DNA from: Cheilinus undulatus
Lineage: Eukaryota > Chordata > Actinopteri > Labriformes > Labridae
Direction of reading: 5' to 3'
Assembly: GCF_018320785.1 (NCBI RefSeq)
Contig: NC_054866.1
Coordinates: 15,237,885-15,301,884 of the forward strand
DNA: 64,000 bases
Part shown: positions 58,431 to 64,000 of the stretch, piece by piece
Layout: each line of letters starts with the position of its first letter
How positions within the stretch are numbered: the stretch's first letter is position 1
The notes under the pieces: generated by a model
What the model was told of the DNA's origin: nothing
What the model saw: only the letters and a program-made list of their open reading frames with translations
Databases searched by the model: none
Made by a program: the position numbers and the translations under genes

Positions 58431-58646
58431 TCACTGTTTCTTTTCACGAGTGGTGATGGTGACCAGTTGCTTGGCTGCCTTGGCGATGTCGTAGGCGCAC
58501 TGGATGACCTGCTGAGTAAGAAGTTGGTAATCTACTGCAGGTGCCCCAGGATCTGACGGAGCAGCTTTACGGCATTCCAGCTGCAGCCGTGAGGCACTGG
58601 AAGCCAAGAGGCGTAGGGAGCAGTGGACTGCTTCTAGTGCTGGGCG
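58431..58646 (-). CDS. git1: git1 last coding exon
   Basis: 71 codons plus TGA at 58431-58433; helices 3 and 4 of the paxillin-binding domain and the extreme C-terminus. Acceptor CTCCACAG. Confidence 0.95.
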   Translation of the reverse strand, partial: RPALEAVHCSLRLLASSASRLQLECRKAAPSDPGAPAVDYQLLTQQVIQCAYDIAKAAKQLVTITTREKKQ

Positions 58647-61600
58647 CTGTGGAGAAATGAAGGGGTTCAAAAACTTAACTCATCTGACAGATGAGGGACA
58701 TAAGGAGATAAAGAAAGAGAGACAGTTGCTGTTGCTATAACAAATGTAAGAGGAGCTTACTTTAGGGAAGAGTGAGGCCATCTCTGTGACTGCGGAATGG
58801 ATCTTCTCTGAACATGGGACAAAGCTGTAGATAAACAAGATATTTGAGATATTTTGATTGATTCTGACAGCGCATTCTTAAACAAATTCAATGTTTGTCC
58901 CAATTCTTATCAACACATTAATATACATAAACTAACCACTCATTGATTGTAAAACAGTCATTTTGTAACTCTGAGGCCAGGTGTACAGTTTAGACTTAAT
59001 TTTGTGCTGTGCAACTGGTACCAAAATTTCAACTCAATTCAGTCATTTGCTATGCATTGTACAGGGGGACAACTAGAAATGCGCCAATGTGGAAATTCAG
59101 AGTGTCTGGCAGCTCTCATACGCCTTTCTCGCAGACCTCGGAATGGGATTTAGGATGTTTGTACTGAAGTTGTGCCCCGCCCTCTGTCACAGCATCTACT
59201 CCCACTGCCTCTTTATTCACTGGTTGGCACATGTATTAAGTCCCTTTATCATCCAACTAAAACACACTCCTCTTTTCTCCTTGTCCGCTACAGAGAGCAA
59301 TCACCAGTTAACATGGTCACTTGTTGAACCACAACACCAGTCCTCGACACTGAATCAGAAAATTAATCCAGTTATTTTTATTGTCTATTTTGGTTAGCAG
59401 CTGACAACTTTTCTTCTTTTTTAAATGAATACTGTACATTTAAAAACAGACATTTCTAATCAATATTTTAATATATACTTTAGTTTTTGCAGTTCTGACA
59501 AGAATCTGTATTTTCCAGCTGCTCTAGTGCATGCTATCCCTTTAGATACATTATATTGCCAAAAGTATTTGCTCACCTACCTTGACTCGCATATGAACTT
59601 AAGTGACATCCCATTCTTAATCCATAGGGTTTAATATGATGTCGGTCCACCCTTTGCAGCTGTAACATCTTCAATTCTTCTGAGAAGGTTTTTCACAAGG
59701 TTTAGGAGTGTCTTTAAGGGAATTTTTGACCATTCTTCCAGAAGCGCATTTGTGAGGTCACACACAGATGTTGGATGAAAAGGCCTGGCTCTCAGTCTCC
59801 GCTCTAATTCATCTCAAAAGTGTTCTATCGGGTTGAGGTCAGGACTCCTGGCAACAGTCAAACCCAGACTCGTCCATCAGATTGCCAGATGAAGAAGCAA
59901 GATTTGTCACTCCAGAGAACGCATCTCCACTGCTCTCGAGTCCAGTGGCGGCATGCTTTACACCACTGCATCCAACGGTTTGCACTGCACTTGGTGATGT
60001 ATGGCTTGGATGCAGCTGCTCGGCCATGGAAACCCATTCCATGAAGCTCTCTAGGCACTGTTCTTGAGCTAATCTGAAGGCCACATGAAGTTTGGAGGTC
60101 TGTAGCGACTTATTCTGCAGAAAGTTGGCGACCTCTGCAAACTCTGCGCCTCAGCATCCGCTGACCCCGCTCCGCCATTTTAAGTGGTCTACCACTTAGT
60201 GGCTGAGTTGCTGTCATTCCCAATCACTTTCACTTTGTTATACCACTGACAGTTGACTGTGGAATATCTAGGAGTGAGGAAATTTCACCACTGGACTTGT
60301 TGCACAGGTGACATCCTATCACAGTGCCACGCTGGAATTCACTTGTAGAAACAGTCTGCATGCCTAGGTGCTTGATTTTATACAACTGTGGCCATGGAAG
60401 TGATTGGAACACCTGATTTCAATTATTTAGATGGGTGAGTGAATACTTTTGGCAATATAGTGTAGGTGACATCAGAGGCAGACTGGAATTGCAGGTCAAA
60501 GCCCAGTGTTGTAACTGTTGAACATGAGCAGAACACCTAGCCCCGTTTTGATCCAACTGTGGTGTGAATGCAATGAATTTTCAACCATATTACTGTATCT
60601 AGGTGTGTTAAGGCCGACTACATGATTCTTTTTGGTCGTTCACGACGGCGCCATGTCAGACTATAAGACCAAAATCTTGTCCCGTCTTGGCCGACAGCCT
60701 GGCCACACTACAAGAGCAATCCAGACTGCTAAGCGTATGCTGACGTCACCACCGTCTCTGCGACTGAGTGCGAGTTCACAGGTTGTCGGGGGGCGGGCCA
60801 AAGAGTGTCAGTCACTCTACAACAGGAGCGCTCTGTGTGACTGTAGCGGTCTTTTGCTCAAAAAAGGAAAATAAGAAGCAATGATGGATTGGATTATGGA
60901 TAATAAGTATGGATGTATCAAGAGGAGGACAATATGGACTGGCTCTCCTTCAGATAGAACTTAAGGTATGCATGTGATAACGTGAAAAAAAATTCACATT
61001 AGTTTTAGGAAACAAAAGGGGATAAAAGTGGTAAATCTTGTAAATGATGATGCAAAGATAAGGTGCAAATGTTCTCCTGTTAGACGTCAGGATTCATGTC
61101 GTTGACGTCAGGTCAGGGTGTCAAACTAGACGACGATGTACAAAAAATTCTAACATGCTAGTCTTGTAGAATTGTGGTCATGAGGAATCGTAAGGAGTCT
61201 TGAACATGTCATTAATTATGTCACACTACAAGACGGTTTGTTGTTCCCGACTCTCAAAATCGGGCCCGAGTTTTGACGACAAGCTGCGACGTCACAGTCG
61301 GGCTTAAATCTGGCTGAATTCGTGTAGTCTGAGCTGGCCTTTAGTCTGACTTTGAGAAATTGAAATTTATATTTTCTAAGACATGCATTTTTAAAGTCCA
61401 CTTTTAATCAGGCTGACTTATTAAATCAACCTTTTTAAACTCCATGTAAACGTACTGAGTATGAATCATCTCTTGGGTGTCTTACCTGTCGTGTTGGAAC
61501 TCCTGGGCAGCCCTTAGCAGCTCCTGGATATTCTTGGTCACCTGTTCAGTCTTCAGTATGACATCCTCTGTGCAGGGCAGGGTGGGATCTGGCTCGCCCA

Positions 61601-61953
61601 CCTCTCCACTTCCACCCTCCTCAGATTCCCCACGACCTTCCTCCTCACTGCTGCGGCCCATACTGACAATGGAAGATACTTTAATTTTACTCACAGTTTT
61701 CACAGACAAAGAGATCTAACAATAACAGAAGACACTAATTGGAGTGGGGCTTTAGTATCTTTGAAATACAATTTAAAATCTAATCCGATAAGAGCATGTT
61801 TAGGAAAAAAAAGGATGCAGATATAAATCTCAAAACCCTTATCCTTGTGTGTACACTGACTAGCAGTGGGTCTGACCTGAATGAAAGTTCGTACATTTGT
61901 GTGTTGTCATAGTCACTGTCGGTGCCACTGCTATGCTTTTCCAGTTTTGGGAC
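58431..61953 (-). CDS. git1: GIT1 C-terminal part, four exons (5' part outside window)
   Basis: GIT1 is an Arf GTPase-activating scaffold that binds PIX and paxillin at focal adhesions and synapses. Exons in transcript order 61953-61877, 61662-61486, 58824-58761, 58646-58431 give 177 residues in frame. They encode a linker (VPKLEKHSSGTDSDYDNTQM), an acidic Ser/Gly stretch, then the C-terminal four-helix paxillin-binding domain: EQVTKNIQELLRAAQEF, SEKIHSAVTEMASLF, PALEAVHCSLRLLASSASRL, LLTQQVIQCAYDIAKAAKQL, ending TTREKKQ and TGA. This matches the vertebrate GIT1 end closely as remembered; GIT2 is less likely given the ending and TP53I13 next door. The ArfGAP, ankyrin and SHD parts must lie beyond 64 kb. 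Confidence 0.93.
58761..58824 (-). CDS. git1: git1 penultimate exon
   Basis: 64 nt, FVPCSEKIHSAVTEMASLFP and K; helix 2. Enters in phase 2, leaves in phase 0 with donor GTAAGC. Confidence 0.93.
59549..60462 (-). mobile_element. Tc1-like transposon, degenerate, in a git1 intron
   Basis: 914 bp flanked by TA. The ends share ATATTGCCAAAAGTATT. Minus-strand transposase fragments: SEFQRGTVIGCHLCNKSSGE near 60360 (HTH side) and EQWRCVLWSDKSCFFIWQSD near 59900-59945 (first Asp). Much of the core is deleted. Confidence 0.85.
60611..61340. mobile_element. Harbinger-like MITE
   Basis: Inner ends AGGCCGACTACATGATTC and, complemented, AGGCC...GACTACACGAATTC; flanked by TTA at 60608-60610 and 61341-61343, the 3 bp duplication of PIF/Harbinger elements. 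CpG-richer than its surroundings. No transposase. Confidence 0.6.
61486..61662 (-). CDS. git1: git1 antepenultimate exon
   Basis: 177 nt. MGRSSEEEGRGESEEGGSGE then EVGEPDPTLPCTEDVILK-like linker and helix 1 (TEQVTKNIQELLRAAQEFQH). The acidic, Gly-rich start is the variable linker seen in GIT proteins. Confidence 0.92.
61877..61953 (-). CDS. git1: git1 fourth-from-last exon
   Basis: 77 nt, VPKLEKHSSGTDSDYDNTQM and YELSF, leaving in phase 2. The DSDYDN Tyr sits in a likely phosphorylation context. Confidence 0.88.
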
Positions 61954-62885
61954 CTGTGGAGAAAAACGCAACATGAACACACTCCGTCAGCAACTTAAAA
62001 AAACCCTCCCTACAACCGAAGGATTGTTGTTTATATTCTTTCTTCGGTAGTGCTTCTTGGATGAATCTTCACAAACATTTACATTCTTACCCACAAAGAG
62101 ACAACGCTCAGGAGAGCTGTAGAGGTATAGTCACAGCCGCCAAAGTATAAATTGTAGACTTGTCTTTTAACTATGTACATGACCGCCATTTAAAAGGCAT
62201 GTGAGAGACAGCTGGTACACTACAACCTTTCAATACAATCAGCTATCGAGTAGTGATGTTTTGTATCAAATGCCTTTGTTTTAATATTACTTTGCAGCTG
62301 CTTGTTGCCCATGTTGTGCAGCTCTTGGATTATGATGATTTTTTTGACATGCACCATCATTGTTGAGCCCCACACATGTAGATCACCTGATGTAATAATG
62401 TACTACTCAGTCAAACATGTCAAAACCTGGATAATGTTGTTTGAATGTCTCTAACTTTTAGTTTACAAATCTAGAGCAGAAGCACACAAAAAACAAAGCA
62501 AAAGATTGAGATGGAGTGTGTCAAGATGTGCAAGAGGAGATGGTGTGTCTATGAAGACAGGAGAATGAAGAGAATAAAAAGGAGGTAAAATAAGAAGATT
62601 AAGTCATTTGTCAAACAAACTACAATTACTTTGAGAATGAGGATTGCATATGAAGGTGGTGATACACACATAGTTGGTTTGCACATCTACAAAGAACAAC
62701 GAAGAAGCAACCACTCATGTCATCAACTGAGCTATCAATGTTTATGCTCTGTGCAGACAATGGAGTCCATCCTGCAACTATGGATATTTTTAGAAACACT
62801 AGCAACGCCCTCTCCCTACTTCCAAATCTACTGTGAAGCTCAGAGGATGAAACTGGTCTATGCTCTGTCACCAAGGGATGTAACA
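61954..62885. other. git1 intron, nothing recognised
   Basis: No further GIT1 exon found by splice signals and remembered sequence. Confidence 0.4.
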
Positions 62886-62891
62886 ACACTG

Positions 62892-63527
62892 TAGCTGTTT
62901 CTCAAAGTCTGGTATCCTTCCTCTGGAGGAAGGATCCTCCAAGGACAGGTCCCTCCTAGACAAGGCCAGAGTCCTCCCTGGCAACTCTAGAACACACATT
63001 TAGAAACGGCTAGCGAGTGTGCATGATTATTTCATAGGAATGGTCGCGCCCATATACACAACGGTATCAGAACTTTAACCCACTGCTGTCTAAAATGCTA
63101 TCACATCAGCATATAATCATAATATGATAATATAATAACATTCAACATACAATAGAGTCCTATAATATAGTTACTATAATATAATCATATTCTAGGTTGC
63201 TACTTTACCTGTCATGTCCATGATAACAAATTAACAGTGGAAACAGTACATTTAAAAGTGTACTGAGCACTCAGGGACCTGGCTTCTTCCTGATATTGTG
63301 CTTTTCATTCATTTTTTCAAGAGAAAGACAATGGTACACAATGGCTGTGGGTAATTCCTGCAAGCTAAGGATATGTTCATCCTTGGAAACTCTCTTTTTT
63401 CAAGTACTCAGTCCTTGGAAAATTTTTAGGATCCTTGACATTAGAACAGTCCTACGACGGCAGTTGAGGACATCATATCCTTTAAAAACAGCTATTGGAG
63501 GACCCTCCTTGGCTTTGGAAAACAGTT
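62892..63527. repeat. Inverted-repeat MITE-like sequence in git1 intron
   Basis: Left end TAGCTGTTTCTCAAAGTCTGG; the complemented right end CTAACTGTTTTCCAAAGCC is similar. Several CCTTGGA/TCCAAGGA motifs occur between. Confidence 0.5.
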
Positions 63528-63830
63528 AGTTCTGAGGTGATCTGGGTGACTTTTTTCAGGAGCATAAATGATTAATGAAAAAAATCATTGAACAGTTAGT
63601 ATGTATAAGTGTTTGTTGATATGTGTGCAAAAGCCCCCACAAAAACTGCATTTCACACATGTGTTAATGGTCTGTGGATGGTGTATCAAACAATTCAACA
63701 ATATATTGAGAACTGTAGCCTCCCTAGTGGCAACATGATAGTTTTTGACTGAGCATTTTAGAGATGCCTTTACATAAATGAGTACTCAGTAGTTTAGCAC
63801 AGGTGCTTCACATCTTCAAAATACTGTGCT

Positions 63831-63876
63831 TGAGAATACATGAATCATGCCTGAGAATACATGAATCATGCCTGAC
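63831..63876. repeat. Two-copy 22 bp tandem repeat
   Basis: TGAGAATACATGAATCATGCC occurs twice in a row. Trivial size. Confidence 0.85.
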
Positions 63877-64000
63877 ACCATTTCTTCAAGCAGACCCGGG
63901 CAGTGGTAGACTTGAGTTTACACTGATGAAATGAACCTTGCTTTACTGGTCCAGTGCACCCAGATCTTCATCTGGGCCCCTAATGGGAACCCACTTTAAT

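Noticed and set aside
62626..62889. Overlapping 87-residue ORFs on both strands as GIT1 exons
   Set aside because: Neither matches GIT1 and no flanking splice sites keep the frame.

Overview
The window looks like nuclear DNA of a ray-finned (probably percomorph) fish. Genes are split by GT-AG introns, transposons are vertebrate types (Tc1-like, hAT, CACTA-like, a Gmr1-type Ty3/Gypsy element), and two genes are recognisable by protein: TP53I13 (+) and the 3' end of GIT1 (-). These two are also neighbours in mammals as I recall, which supports both calls. Species was not determined.

Layout. (1) 0.8-30.9 kb, minus strand: at least 19 exons of one gene that I cannot name. They read in one continuous frame (about 557 codons). 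Most exons are phase 0-0 cassettes encoding a Ser/Asp block followed by a Lys block. Pairs of phase 0-1 and 1-0 linker exons separate groups of cassettes, so the gene looks built by repeated duplication of exon groups. Both ends are missing: the 3' end lies left of 846 or outside the window, and the first exon(s) lie right of 30.9 kb. (2) One 13.5 kb intron of this gene (10581-24105) is almost filled by a Gypsy element (10796-24006, target duplication CAATG). Its integrase is split by a 9 kb CACTA-like element (11743-20729), which itself holds a 1.6 kb inverted-repeat element (16900-18459). (3) 34.5-51.2 kb, plus strand: complete TP53I13 with nine coding exons (about 655 residues: signal peptide, DUF3105-like domain, long polar segment, Cys cluster, one membrane span, basic tail), with a clear polyadenylation signal at 51124. 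Its introns carry Tc1 and hAT debris and a 0.32 kb direct duplication inside a Tc1 remnant. (4) 51.2-58.4 kb: intergenic sequence and probably the GIT1 3' UTR. (5) 58.4-62 kb, minus strand: the last four GIT1 coding exons seen here (177 residues), encoding the C-terminal four-helix paxillin-binding region; the rest of GIT1 lies beyond 64 kb.

The three genes have no evident joint pathway. The most unusual object is the modular Ser/Asp-Lys gene; next are the nested transposons, including a CpG-rich promoter-like segment with a possible first exon inside the CACTA-like element. Exon boundaries were read by eye from splice consensus and reading-frame continuity, without transcripts or alignment software.
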